DNA of 60,000 nucleotides from Prorocentrum cordatum (Eukaryota; Sar; Dinophyceae; Prorocentrales; Prorocentraceae). The position numbers and the translations under genes were made by a program. Below are positions 33,039 through 43,670 of the stretch, in pieces. The notes below the pieces were generated by a model. It did no database searches. It had not been told where the DNA came from and saw nothing but the letters and a program-made list of their open reading frames with translations. Position 1 is the first letter of the stretch; every line of letters starts with the position of its first letter. The stretch covers positions 166,501 through 226,500 of the forward strand of contig CAUYUJ010003614.1 in NCBI GenBank assembly GCA_963575745.1, given 5' to 3'.

Positions 33039-33639
33039 TAGGCCAAAATTCCTGACGGTAACCCCGCCCATCGGGTGCGCCGGACTCAGACCTCCAACGA
33101 CATGCTTGTTTCAAGCCAGGCGTGCGGGCATCGCAAAACAATCGTGACAGCACAATTTCTGCCGTGCTTGGCCTCTGGAGGCCGCTTCCCGGCTCTGGGA
33201 CCGTCAAAGAACGGCTCAAGACGGAAAGCCGGTGATCACGTAAACAACAATGAAATATCAAACTTCACCTGCGTCGGAGAGGAGGGCCCCTGTGGGGAAC
33301 TCGCGCAAGGGCCCTCGCGTCCTCTGAGGCGTAGTCTTCTCCCCGCAGAGGAGAAACCCTGGAGTTGCAAAAGTCCACGACAAGCTGGCGACTCCTGGAG
33401 GCAAGAGGCCAAACCCAGAGCGCACGCTGGCGAACCTTGGACACCGACGGCGAACCCGAGGAAGAACAGCCTCAAGCCCGGAAGCATGGCGGCCGAATCG
33501 ATTCTGGGGTTCCCGCCGAAACGTTTCCTGGGTCCGTGGCAGGCCAGCCTCCTGGGCTGGACGAGGAGTCCCAGGTCCGAACTTTGACCCGCAAGCCTCC
33601 GTGAACTTCCACAGAGCCTGCCGGGGACTCTGCGGAGGC

Positions 33640-34285
33640 GGTGCGACGCAGGTGCGCTGCTGGTGCAATGCTGGTGCGACGCTGGCGTGACGGCGGCGTC
33701 ACAGTGCGACGCTGGTGCGACGGTGGTGCGATGTTGGTGCGTTGCGGGAGGTTGCGACGGTGGTGCGACGGCGGTGCGAAGCTGGTGCGATGCTGGTGCG
33801 ACGGCGGTGCGGGGGCGGCGTCGTGGTGCGAGGGTGGTGCGACGGTGGTGCGATGCTGGTGCGATGCGAAACGGTGCAACGGTGGTGCGAAGGCGGTGCG
33901 ACGCTGGTGCGATGCTGGTGCGATGCTGGTGCGACGGTGATTTGACTGCGGCAAAGCGGTGCGACGATGGTGTGACGGTGGCGCGACGGTGTTGCGACGT
34001 TGGTGCGATGCGGGAGGGTGCAACGGTGTGCGGCGGTGGTGCGACGCTGATGCGATGCTGGTGCGATGCTGGTGCGACGGCGGTGCGAAGCTGGCACGAC
34101 GGCGGCGACGCGGTGCAGCGGTGATGCGACGGTGGTCGAAGACCATGCGGGATGGTGCAACGGTGGTGCGGCGGCGGTGCGACGCTGGTGCGATGCTGGT
34201 GCGATGCCAGTGCGACGTCGGTGCGGGGGCGGCGTCGCGGTGCGACGGCGGTGTGACGGCGACGAGGCGGCGGCGACGGCGGCAA
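33640..34285. repeat. 12-bp minisatellite (GGTGCGACGGTG-like)
   Basis: About 50 units of 12 bp resembling GGTGCGACG(G/C)TG. Because 12 is a multiple of three, several frames on both strands remain open and encode Arg-Trp-Cys-Asp or His-Arg-Thr/Ser repeats. A - frame runs from 34759 to 33236 through it. I treat it as non-coding. Confidence 0.85.
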
Positions 34286-35850
34286 TATGGCCGCCAGCGC
34301 GGCACACCAGCCCAGTTCGTTTGAGAATGGATTCGAACCCCCTATGTGTAAGCACTGTTTAGAGAACGTGTGCCACCGCCACCGAGAACCAATCGGTCGG
34401 GAGGGGGGCGACACCTGGGCGGTAGCACGCCCGAGCGTCACCCAGTGTAGGGAGCCAATGTTTGTAATGTGTTTCGCGGTAGCGCCCGTGACTGGCCCTG
34501 CCCCGCTGGCTCCTCCCCCGTCCTGGTCACGTCCCGATTCGCAGCAACGCCGTCTGGGAACTAGCCGTCCGCAGACGTTCCCAGACGGCGCCGACGCAAA
34601 TCGTGACGTGACTGGCACCCTCCCCTCCCTCCCCCCCTCGGGGTCACGCCCGTCGTCGGGGATGGTAAACACAACAGCCTCCGTGCAGGGTGCGGCCCCC
34701 CCGCCGCTGGGTCTTCGGTGGCGGTGGCTTCTGTCTCTCCTGTAAGCTGTGCCAAGCACCGGCCAGAAGCCACTCCGCCTGCCTCCGCGTCCCGCTCCCG
34801 AGCGGCGCCCGCTCCCCGTTGAGTCGGCAAGGTTTGGCGGCGCCCGCCCGGGCGGGGCGTGAGGGGGGCGCCTCCTGAGAAGGCGGCGGGGCTTCTAAGA
34901 AGGCAGGGGACCTCATCTTTGAACCACATATTGAAACGGCCCTCGGGGCCTGGCGACGGCTCCTGGATGTCAACAAGCGGCGAATAACATTCCGTCACAA
35001 CTTTCTCCCGCACTGCTAGGTTCGGGGGCAACGATAGGGGGAGATAGGCATAGAGGGGGACGCATCGACCCCCAATCGCCCATTGATCGCCGATAGGGGC
35101 CCGATAGCCCGAACCTGCCCAGGAAGGTGCGGACTCACTATCAGAGGCCTATCGCCGATCTATCGGCGATCTATCGCCGATTCCTGATCGATGCATCCAC
35201 CCCTGTGCCAGTCCCCCCTTCTCGTTGCCCCTCATAGGTGGGGGTGGACGGTGAAGGATGTCCCAATGGGGCACATGATGGAATCGCGGCCTCTCATCTG
35301 TGGAGTCTGCAGGGCACGCGCTGCCGGCTTGGTCGGTCGGACAAATGGATGAATTGTATACCCTGACGACCGTCATGGCGCCCAACGGCAATCCAGGCCG
35401 CCGCGCGACAGCAGGGGGGCGCGAGGGAGTGGAAGGGGAGTCCTCCCCCTCCCACCACCACCTCCCGCTCGCAGAGGGAAGTAGGCGGTGGATCAGCAAG
35501 AGAGGAGGAGGAGGAGGGAGGGAGCAGGAGGAGGAATTGGGATCAGGAATCAGAACAGCTGCGGAAACACAAGGAGAAAGAAGAGGAGGAGGAAGAAGAG
35601 GAGGAGGAGGAAAAAGAGGAGGATAGCGACCTTCGACCTTTTTGACCTTGCTCTGGCGGGCACTCCCTGATGAGCAAGGGCCCAACAGCCCGGTCAGGCC
35701 CTCTCGGAAAAAGGTCATCCCACTCTCTGGCGGCAGCCCGCGGGAGAGGCGCGACAGCACGCTCAGCCCCGCCTTGGTCGGGGGGGCCGCGGGGGGGAAC
35801 GAGGGTGGAAGTGCACACCTCCGCCAAGAGCTGGGCGGTGTCTATACAGC
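34286..35850. other. Unassigned sequence with small repeats
   Basis: Contains a CTTCTAAGAAGGC palindrome of the 90-213 family at about 34892, alternating inverted 9-mers ATCGCCGAT / ATCGGCGAT / ATCGCCGAT at 35151-35181, and a purine GAG/GGA tract at 35490-35625. No coding domain recognised. Confidence 0.5.
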
Positions 35851-35869
35851 GCCGCCCGCAAGCTCTGCA

Positions 35870-37960
35870 CTACAGCACTTCCTTCGCACAGCCAAGGGCC
35901 TTGAGAGACAAGAGCCCCCTGGGGAGAGCACGACGCGAGCGGGCCGCGTCGGGGCCTGCGCGCAGTGGAGGTGTCCCACAGAACTTCCCAGGGTCGAACT
36001 CGACGAGATTGCCAAACACTGAATATCCTCCTGCACGGCTGGCACCGAAACAGACCGTTCGCGAGCACGGGAGCGTGGCCCGCGACAAACAGCCTCTGCC
36101 GACGGACCACGTCAGCATGGAGGGCCCTGGGGAGGGGAGGCTGCCTGCCGACGCGGTCCGCCTTGAGACGAGAGCACGGGAGCACCACCTCGCGATTTGC
36201 CTCCAGAAGGCGGCGCAAGACGCTTGAGGACATATCACCGATCTGCGAGATGGGCCGAACATGCTCGAGATTAGCCTGCCCTTCTTGCAGCGGTCACACC
36301 AGCAAGCAGGTCAGCACAATAATTCAACAGGTGTTCGGTTTCGCTTAGGCCCCACGACGAACGCATAGATGACGTGGCGTGGGCGTTCGTGCCGATCAGC
36401 TCGACTTCCCCCGAACGGCTATCGAGACGATCCCAAATCAAGCAACACAAGTCCATCGTAGGCGAACCCACAGCGATCGAAGCTCAAGTGCGTCTGAGGG
36501 CCCGCGCGAGGGGAAGGTAGTCCGAGTGAGCCAACACATCTGCGGCAGGGCGGCCGAGAAACATGGGAAGGCGAACAGCTCCGCCCTCGGATCACTCTGC
36601 TGCTCGGTGGACAACGTGCCGCACACGACTCCATCAGACCAGGCTTCGCCAAGAACGCTGTCTTAAGAACGCTGTCTTCACCAAGTCGGACTGCTGACCA
36701 CCTGCACCTTTTGAGACGCCAATTTTTCGCGAACCTGCCCCCAGATCCTTCCAGTCCCCAGATGCCTCCGTCCAAGATCTGCCCCTGATCCAGAATACAC
36801 CACCCCAAGGTGATCGAGGCGGGTGGCGGAATACGACCCACGGCGGCAGCCAAGGTAGGTAAACCACAGGTCCAGAAAACACTCTCATGGCAGGCCGTTT
36901 CGGCCTCAAAAGCCTCTGGACACAAACTCTGGGAAACATGCGTGGGGTCCGTGTCAACATCGGAGCTACATGAGCAAGGCCAAGCTCTGTGCACTATCGT
37001 CTCTGGCGCTGCTCCGCACCGCTCACGAATCCCAGTGGACAGGTACCCAGCTGAGCGCAGACGGTCTTCAGGCCAACAGCCCGCAGATACTATTACGCAA
37101 AGCGGCGCTGCATCTTGGTGAAACCCGTTCTTCAACAAGCTGGGCATGGATGCGAATGAACACTGTGAAGACAACCCGTGTCTCGAGCCCCCCTCCACAC
37201 TAATGTTTAGCAACGTCATCCCACACCTGTTCTGAAACCGTTTCCCGAGCACGCACGCTTGACTGGAATGAACACTCAGGGGCCCCGGCGCCCAGGATCC
37301 GACTACAAGGATTGCCCATCTGGTGGGCGCTTCAGGGGCCCACCCTAGATCAAGATTGTAATAGCAACGGCAATGGGACCTTTCACCGTCCTCCATCTAC
37401 GATCAGCAGGCAAAGCAAGAAACTGACCACGGATGATGCCCCAAGCGTTCACGGCTCCTTGGCGCATGCCAGCAAACATACTGCGCCACGCACTCGGTAT
37501 CGCCTGCAACTGTTCACGGCGCAACCGATACCTAGGACCATATTTAAACTGATGCCGAATCACAAGCACTGTGGACGTACACGATCCTGACATCCAATAT
37601 CCTGAACACTTGGCCGTTGAAGCCCTTAAAGCACGAACTTCTGCTGGAGGAAGGCCTATCACACTGTGGCTCCACGTAAACACGCTGAGGACCCCTGGTT
37701 TGAAGAGCTTGCTGGATCGCCCGCAGAGCCTATCGAGGTACTACAGCTTCCGAGCCCTCCGAAACGCCGTCCTCCCCCTGACCCGCCAAGACAATTTTGT
37801 CCGTGAGTGTCACATTTGACAGCGAGCCCTCTAACTCGAGCAAACGGCTGCTCGTGTGAATCAGTAGGCCTAGATACAACAAGTGGGGCGGATAGTCCAG
37901 CTTCAGCAATCCGACATTGACGATATCAACGAGACGCCTCCATATCCCAGTGCGCGGTCA
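35870..37960 (-). pseudogene. LINE ORF2 C-terminal remnant (RT end, Cys motif, RNase H)
   Basis: Read on - in shifted frames. First comes LLKLDYPPHLLYLGLLIHTS (about 37900-37840), of the RT thumb type. GPIAVAITILI joined to LGWAPEAPTRWAIL (about 37385-37300) is a linker. CGAAPETIVHRAWPC (about 37015-36970) is a CxxC/H-type motif. An RNase H-like region follows: EGSGGRFAKN with LKRCRWSAV (about 36745-36690), TEQQSDPRAELFAFPCF (about 36610-36560), and ELIGTNAHATS through NYCADLLAG (about 36400-36300). That gives Asp/Glu-Gly-Ser, PRAEL and N..AD, the order of LINE RNase H. Stops and frameshifts separate every block, and the upstream RT is absent at the GAG tract. It is a different copy from the LINE at 43.5-49.7 kb. 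Confidence 0.7.
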
Positions 37961-38019
37961 TCGACTCAGAACCGAGGGACCCCGCGACCTCGTGTGACAC
38001 AGCCCCCATGAGGGCACCC

Positions 38020-38160
38020 TAGGAGGAGGAGGAGGAGGAGGAGGAGGAGGAGGAGGAGGAGGAGGAGGAGGAGGAGGAGGAGAGGGAAGGAGGAGGAGGA
38101 GAGGAGGAGGAGGCGGAGGAGGAGGAGCAGGAGGAGCAAGAAGAGGAGGAGGGGGAGGAG
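38020..38160. repeat. GAG/GGA purine tract
   Basis: Nearly pure purine on + (pyrimidine on -), about 140 bp. Confidence 0.9.
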
Positions 38161-38165
38161 CAGGA

Positions 38166-38345
38166 GAAGTAGGATGAGTAGGGGGAGGGGTAGGAATAGA
38201 GGAGTGGAGAAGTTCGAGGAGGAGCGGGAAGTGCAGCAGGAGGGGGGATGGGAGGGGAAGGAGCCGCCCCCGAGGGGGCGCGCGGGCGGCGCGATGCTGC
38301 CGATCACACGGTGCGCCAAGGGCCCCCGAGCAACTGCGCCGTCCC
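38166..38345 (+). repeat. Triplicated segment, copy 1 (partial)
   Basis: Starts GAAGTAGGATGAGTAGGGGG and contains CCGAGGGGGCGCGCGGGCGG and GCCGATCACACGGTGCGCC. It matches copies 2 and 3 with a few substitutions and ends at about GCGCCGTCCCC. Confidence 0.85.
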
Positions 38346-38490
38346 CAGAGGAGGAGGAGGGGGGGAGGAGGGAGGAGGAGGAGGAGGAGGGGTGAGGAGG
38401 AGAGGAGGAGAGGAGGAGGAAGGAGGGAGGAGTAGGAGAGGAGGAGGAGAGGAGCAGGAGGAGCAAGAAGAGAGGAGGGGGAGGAGCAGA
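38346..38490. repeat. GAG/GGA purine tract
   Basis: Interrupted GAG triplets between copies 1 and 2 of the triplicated segment. Confidence 0.85.
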
Positions 38491-38736
38491 GAAGTAGGAT
38501 GAGTAGGGGGAGGGGTAGGAGTAGAGGAGTGGAGGAGTTCGAGGAGGAGCGGGAAGTGCAGCAGGAGGGGGGAGGGGAGGGGAAGGAGCCGCCCCCGAGG
38601 GGGCGCGCGGGCGGCGCGATGCTGCCGATCACACGGTGCGCCAAGGGCCCCCGAGCAGCTGCGCCTTCCCCACTCTCTCCTCGTGCTCCTCCTCGTCCTC
38701 GTCCCGATGCCTCCTGGTCCGATCCCCTCCCCTTCC
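38491..38736 (+). repeat. Triplicated segment, copy 2
   Basis: 246 bp that I read as identical to 39831-40076, including non-repetitive parts. Weaker homology continues into the flanking CT-rich sequence up to about 38870. Confidence 0.9.
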
Positions 38737-38739
38737 TCC

Positions 38740-39540
38740 CCTCGCCCCTCCTCCTCCTCCTCCATTTCACTCCCCGCCATTCCCTCCCTCCCTCCTCTCC
38801 CTCCCTCCCTCCTCCTCCTTCCTCCGCTCCTCCCTCGTCATCATCCCCCGTGCGTCCTATCCTCCACCTCCTCCTCCTCCTCCTCCTCCTCCTCCTCCTC
38901 CCCCTCCTCCGCCTCCTCCTCCTCCTTCCTCCTCCTCCTCCTCCTCCTCCTCCTCCTCCTCTCCTCTCCTCCTCCTCCTCCTCCTCCTCCTCCTCCTCCT
39001 CCTCCTCCTCCTCCTCCTCCTCCTCCTCTCACCCCTCCTCCTCCTCCTCCTCCGCCCTCTCTCCTCCTCCTCCTCCTCCTCCTCCTCCTCCTCCTCCTCC
39101 TCCCTCCTCCTCCTCCTCCTCCTCCTCCTCCTCCTCTCCTCCTCCTCCTCCTCCTCCTCCTCCTCCTCCTCCTCCTCCTCCTCCTCCTCCTCCTCCTCCT
39201 CCCTACTCCTCCTCCTCCTCCTCCTCCTCCTCCCCCTCACTCCTCCTCCTCCTTCTCCTTCCCGCCTCCTCCTCCTCCTCCTCCTCCTCATCCTCCGCCT
39301 CCGCCTCCCTCCTCCACCTCCTCCTCCTCTTCTCCTCCCTCTCCTCCTCCTCCTCCTCCTCCTCCTCCTCCTCCTCCTCTCCTCCTCCTCCTCCTCCTCC
39401 TCCTCCGCCGCCGCCTCCGCCTCCGCCTCCTCCTCCTCACCTCCTCCTCCTCCCTCCTCCCTCCTCCTCCTCCTCCCCTCCTCCTCCTCCTCCTCCTCAT
39501 CCTCCTCCTCCTCCTCCTCCCTCTCCTTCTCCTCCTCCTG
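38740..39540. repeat. CTC pyrimidine tract, about 800 bp
   Basis: Long CTC array with short phase-shifting indels, so that Leu, Ser and Pro homopolymer stretches alternate within one frame. The resulting ORFs of 380-560 codons are artefacts. Confidence 0.95.
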
Positions 39541-39659
39541 GCGGATCGCGGGCGACAACGCCCTTTGCGACTTTCCCACAACGCCCACACATCGGGGGGT
39601 GGCGCCAGATGCGACGACTGGGACCGCGGCGGCGATACCCATGCGACAGGAGTGCAAAC

Positions 39660-39825
39660 CCCGGGAGGAGGAGGAGGAGGAGGAGGAGGAGGAGGAGGAG
39701 GAGGAGAAGGAGGAGGAGGAGGAGGAGGAGGAGGAGGAGGGAAGGAAGAGGAGGAGGAGGAGGGGAGGAGGAGGAGGAGGAGGAGGAGGATGGAGGAGCA
39801 GGAGAGGGAGGAGGAGGGGGAGGTG
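39660..39825. repeat. GAG/GGA purine tract
   Basis: Opposite purine strand to the CTC tract at 38740-39540. About 120 bp of unique sequence (39541-39659) separates the two. Confidence 0.9.
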
Positions 39826-39830
39826 CAGGA

Positions 39831-40076
39831 GAAGTAGGATGAGTAGGGGGAGGGGTAGGAGTAGAGGAGTGGAGGAGTTCGAGGAGGAGCGGGAAGTGCA
39901 GCAGGAGGGGGGAGGGGAGGGGAAGGAGCCGCCCCCGAGGGGGCGCGCGGGCGGCGCGATGCTGCCGATCACACGGTGCGCCAAGGGCCCCCGAGCAGCT
40001 GCGCCTTCCCCACTCTCTCCTCGTGCTCCTCCTCGTCCTCGTCCCGATGCCTCCTGGTCCGATCCCCTCCCCTTCC
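39831..40076 (+). repeat. Triplicated segment, copy 3
   Basis: Reads as identical to copy 2 over 246 bp, offset by 1340 bp. Confidence 0.9.
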
Positions 40077-40370
40077 CTCCCCTCCCTCCTCCTCCTCCAT
40101 TCCCTCCCTCCCTCCCTCCCTCCCTCCCTCCCTCCTCATCCTCCTCCTCTCGTCATCCTCCCCCGTGCGTCCTCGTCCTCCTCCACCTCCTCCCCCGTCC
40201 TCCCCCTCCTCCATCTGTCCTCCCTCCCCTCTGCCCTCTTCCTCCCTCCTCATCCTCCTCGTCCTCTTCCTGGCCCTTCTTCCTTCTCCATCCGCCCCTC
40301 CCTCCCTCCGCATCATCCTCATAGTCATCCTCCCGTTCCCCCTCCTCCGCCTCCTCTTCCTCCTGCTCGT
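40077..40370. repeat. TCCC/CTC pyrimidine tract
   Basis: CCCT tetranucleotides at 40098-40135, then interrupted CTC. Confidence 0.85.
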
Positions 40371-41255
40371 ACCCAAACGCGCCCCACGATCGCATAGCGA
40401 GCAAACTCCAATTGGAAATCATCACGAGGGTAATTGTCGTGAGTGCCGTTGCCAAGAAAAGAACTCACGAACCGAAGCAACGTCAAAACCGCACAGGCTC
40501 AACTGCCGTGGGAGTTGGTACGTGGTGGACAGGCGCGGAGCAGAACGCAAATGAACGCAACATGCGCCCAAGACTCAGACGTTCCGACCTAGCAACGGTG
40601 AACTGTCCTCGACGGCGGCAAACATGACCCGTCGAGATGACATTTAACATCATCATCTTCCAGAAGTAGTGCCGCGCATGCTACACCCGCGGCTCGGTTA
40701 ACCCATCGAAATGGGCGACACTCGCCAACTGCATTGCCTCCGCGTTGCACTCCCGATAGGCATGACGGTCGAACTTGGTAGAGTCGGGTTGCACGAAAGT
40801 AGGATCAAGTGCGTGCCAGTGATGTTTAACATCGCGGCGCAATCTTGTATAACGAAGGCATAGGGCAGGACAAGACACCTGTAAGCCATGTGCCAATGAA
40901 CCACAGGGTGCTCAATAAGCTGCCGTATGAACTCACTCAGCTACTGCCAAATTACCCCAAACTAGATCGAGGCTTTCAGTGGCTTTCAGAGAGGAGGGCA
41001 ATCCCTGGCAGGTCGGTCAAGTCCATGGCCATTCAATCGAATCCCCAGAGGGCCCCTTTAGTAGCACCAAATCGCGCTCCCAAAGTCTCATGACCAAACA
41101 CCAAAAACCACATACGAAAAACCACTCCGTCGCATGTGCCATACTCAACCCCAAGCCCTGTTGGAGCCTGTTATTCTGGGCTCCACTGCGAACGGTATGG
41201 GGTGGCATTGGAGCCAACTGGAGGCCCGTGAGAAAGCAAGCTAACGAGTGACACA
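40371..41255. other. Unassigned sequence, more balanced composition
   Basis: Looks like single-copy DNA with short frames only. No domain recognised. Confidence 0.45.
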
Positions 41256-41261
41256 ACATGT

Positions 41262-41345
41262 GTTCCCCGAACCTTCCTGTGTGGTGCGTCCTCGCTTTAA
41301 AATCGCAGCGCCGCGCTCAACCTCCTCACATCTTCCTCATCACTA
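41262..41345 (+). repeat. Composite repeat 5' module, copy 1
   Basis: Contains CTTCCTGTGTGGTG, then CAGCGCCGCGCTCAACCTCC and TCAC, leading into CT-rich sequence. It aligns with 52385-52460 and more weakly with 41925-42005. Confidence 0.8.
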
Positions 41346-41364
41346 TATTCCCTCTTCCCCCTCT

Positions 41365-41790
41365 GGAGCACCCCCTCACACGTTTCCGGGCACCATAGGG
41401 AGCCCCCCACGAATGCCCCATTGGCGGGTCCGCATGCGGATTCACGCCACATTTCGGCGCACCCCTCTCACGCTGCGTGGCCCCATGGGGAGCTTAAGGC
41501 CCCAAAGGCAGGGTCCACTTGCGGTTGCACCCCCCATTTCGGTGCACCACTCACTCGATTCTTCGCGACCCATAGGAAACTCCACCGACGGCCCCAGTAG
41601 CAAGGTCCGCATGTGGTTCCAACACCCATTTCGCCCCATCCCACCACCATAGGGGGCTCCACCGAAGGCTCGTGGCAGACCCGCATGCGGTTACACCGTA
41701 ATGTCGCCGCACTCCTCGCACGCTGCGTGGCCTAGCAAGGAGCCCCACGGCAGGACCCAGTGGCAAGGTCCGTGTGCGGTTTCATCCCCA
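41365..41790 (+). repeat. VNTR block, units of 74-92 bp
   Basis: Core GTCCGCATGCGG or variants at 41428, 41513, 41605, 41679 and 41768. Each unit also carries GCGTGGCCCCAT and GGGAGCTCCACCGA-type boxes. Confidence 0.85.
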
Positions 41791-41924
41791 TTTCGCCGCA
41801 CCCTTGCGCAGGCGACCCAAGCCACCCACACGTCGGCTGCTCGTGTCCGGAGCGAAAACCCCTGGCACCTGGCAGATAACGCAGCCGCCGCTGGGGTAAA
41901 ACTTTCCATACAACCGAAGCATGG

Positions 41925-42005
41925 TTCACCCGGCCATCCTGTGCTGTTGGGTCCTCCGTTTGACTACGCATCGTCCCGCGTCTCATCCTCCTCTACGTTC
42001 CTCCT
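41925..42005 (+). repeat. Composite repeat 5' module, copy 2 (diverged)
   Basis: GGCCATCCTGTGCTGTTGGG and a weakened CGCATCGTCCCGCGTCTCAT box followed by CTCCT-rich sequence. Its position suggests a second composite copy nested in or fused to the first. Confidence 0.65.
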
Positions 42006-42049
42006 CCATCCTCCCATCCCTGCCACTGCCCCCCCGCGTGTCAGCAATT

Positions 42050-43488
42050 CCGGCACACCCAGAACAGCATTTCGTGGCCTCATGAGGAGCTCCACCGAAG
42101 GCCCAGGAGGGAGCGTTCGCACGCGGTTCCCCCACCCAGTGCAGCCCTTCGTGGCCCCATGGGAGTTCCACCGGAAGCCCCAGAGGGATCGTTCGCACGC
42201 GGTCCCCCCGCCCAGTACAGCGTTTCATGGCCCGAAAGGAAATTCCACCGAAGGCACCGAAAGAGCGTTCGCATGCGCTTCTCCCAGCCAGTACATCGCT
42301 TCCGTGGTCCCATAAGGAGCTCCACCGAAGGCCCCAGAGGCAGCGTTCGCATGCGGCTTCCCCCACAATACAGCGGCTGGTGGGCCCAAAGTCACCAATT
42401 ACATCGCCTCGTAACCGCATATGGAGGCTCCACCGAATGCCCCAAAGGCGACGTTCGCATGCGGCTCCCCAAGCCCAGCACAGCGCTTCGTGGCTCCACA
42501 GGGAGCTCTACCGAAGGCCCCAGAGGCGACGTTCGCATTCGTCCCCTCCACCCAATACAGCGCGCCGCGGAACCATAGGGATATACACCGAAGGCCGCAC
42601 GCGCGACGTCCGCCTGTGCCCACGCTTCGTGGTCTCATGGGGAGCTCCGCCGAAAGCTCCAGAGGGAGCAGCCGCATGCGCCTCCCCCACCCAATACACC
42701 GTTTCTGTGGCCACATGCGGGGGATCCACCGAAGGCCCCATGAGGAGCGTTCGCATTCGCCCGCGCCACCCAAAACAGCGTGTCGTGACCCCGTGGGGAG
42801 CGCTACCGAAGGCCCCAGGAGGGAGCGTTCGCATGCGTCCGCTCCGCCCAGAACAGCGCTTCGCGGCTCCAGCGGCCACGGCCGCGTGCGCCACCCCCAC
42901 CCAAACACAGCCCTTCGTGGCCTCACAGGGAGCTCAGCGATGGCCTCAGGTGGCCGCGGCCGCACGCGTCTCCTCCATCTGGAACAGCGCTCCGTGGTCC
43001 CATACCGAGCCCCACCGAAGGCCCCAGTGACCGCGGCCGCATGCGCCCCCCCCCCGCCCAGAACAGCGCTTCATGGCGCCATAGGGAGCTCCTCCGAAGG
43101 CTCCAGTGGCCGCGACCGCATGCGTCTCCCCCACAGAATACAACATGTCGTGCCCCCACACGCCTTTAGGGAGCTCCACCGAAGGTCCAGGTGACCGCGA
43201 CCGCGTGTGTACCCCCCCCCCCCCCACCCCACCCACTGCATCGCTGCGTGCCCCCGTGGGATTCCCCACCGAAGACCCCAGTGGCCGCGGCCGCATGCGT
43301 CTCCTCCACCAAATATAACGCTTCGTGACCCCCTGGGAGCTCCACCGAAGGTCCCAGTGACCGCGGCCGCATACGCCTCCCCCGCCCAGTACAGCGCTTC
43401 GTGGCGAGCCCCACTGAACGCTCCAGTGGCCGCAGCCACATGCGGCCCTCCCACCCACTCAAACGTCGCGTGACCCCCCTGGGGAGCT
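42050..43488 (+). repeat. Main VNTR of composite A, about 76-90 bp units
   Basis: About 18 units. CGTTCGCATGCG cores are at 42114, 42190, 42266 and 42344 (76-78 bp apart). From about 42950 the core changes to GCGGCCGCATGCG, creating NotI-type sites at about 43030, 43285 and 43362. Each unit carries GGAGCTCCACCGAAGG and CAGCGCTTCGTGGC. The array stops at the LINE insertion and resumes in phase at 49708. Confidence 0.85.
43474..43488. repeat. Target-site duplication, left copy
   Basis: CCCCCCTGGGGAGCT. The identical 15-mer is at 49708-49722. Left of it the VNTR unit is intact; to its right the LINE's T run (A tail on -) begins. Confidence 0.9.
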
Positions 43489-43670
43489 TTTTTTGTCAAC
43501 GATCCCCTGGGGGCCTGAACGATTTTGAAACAGCACGTCGGCCACGATGGCCGAAGACCAGCTCACCCGCTGAGCACGTCTGACGCACAGCCCAGCAGAT
43601 GAGGGACAGCGGGCGGGACAGGGGACAGACGAGGCCCCAAATTTAGCCACCCGCCATCCACAAAATCTGG

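Noticed and set aside
34329-34342. GGTTCGAATCC on -, a perfect tRNA B-box
   Set aside because: The surrounding bases do not pair into a T-arm, and no A-box or acceptor stem was found at the right distance.
33236-34759. 507-codon - frame of His-Arg-Thr/Ser repeats
   Set aside because: It traverses a 12-bp minisatellite whose unit is a multiple of three, so many frames stay open.
38499-40324. Frames of 380-560 codons rich in Ser, Leu, Pro, Glu, Arg
   Set aside because: Generated by CTC/GAG tracts lacking stop codons. Alternative frames of equal length overlap on both strands.
42050-43488. Regular repeats that might be taken for a CRISPR array
   Set aside because: Units are ~76-90 bp tandem copies diverging throughout, with no unique spacers and no cas genes, in a eukaryotic context.
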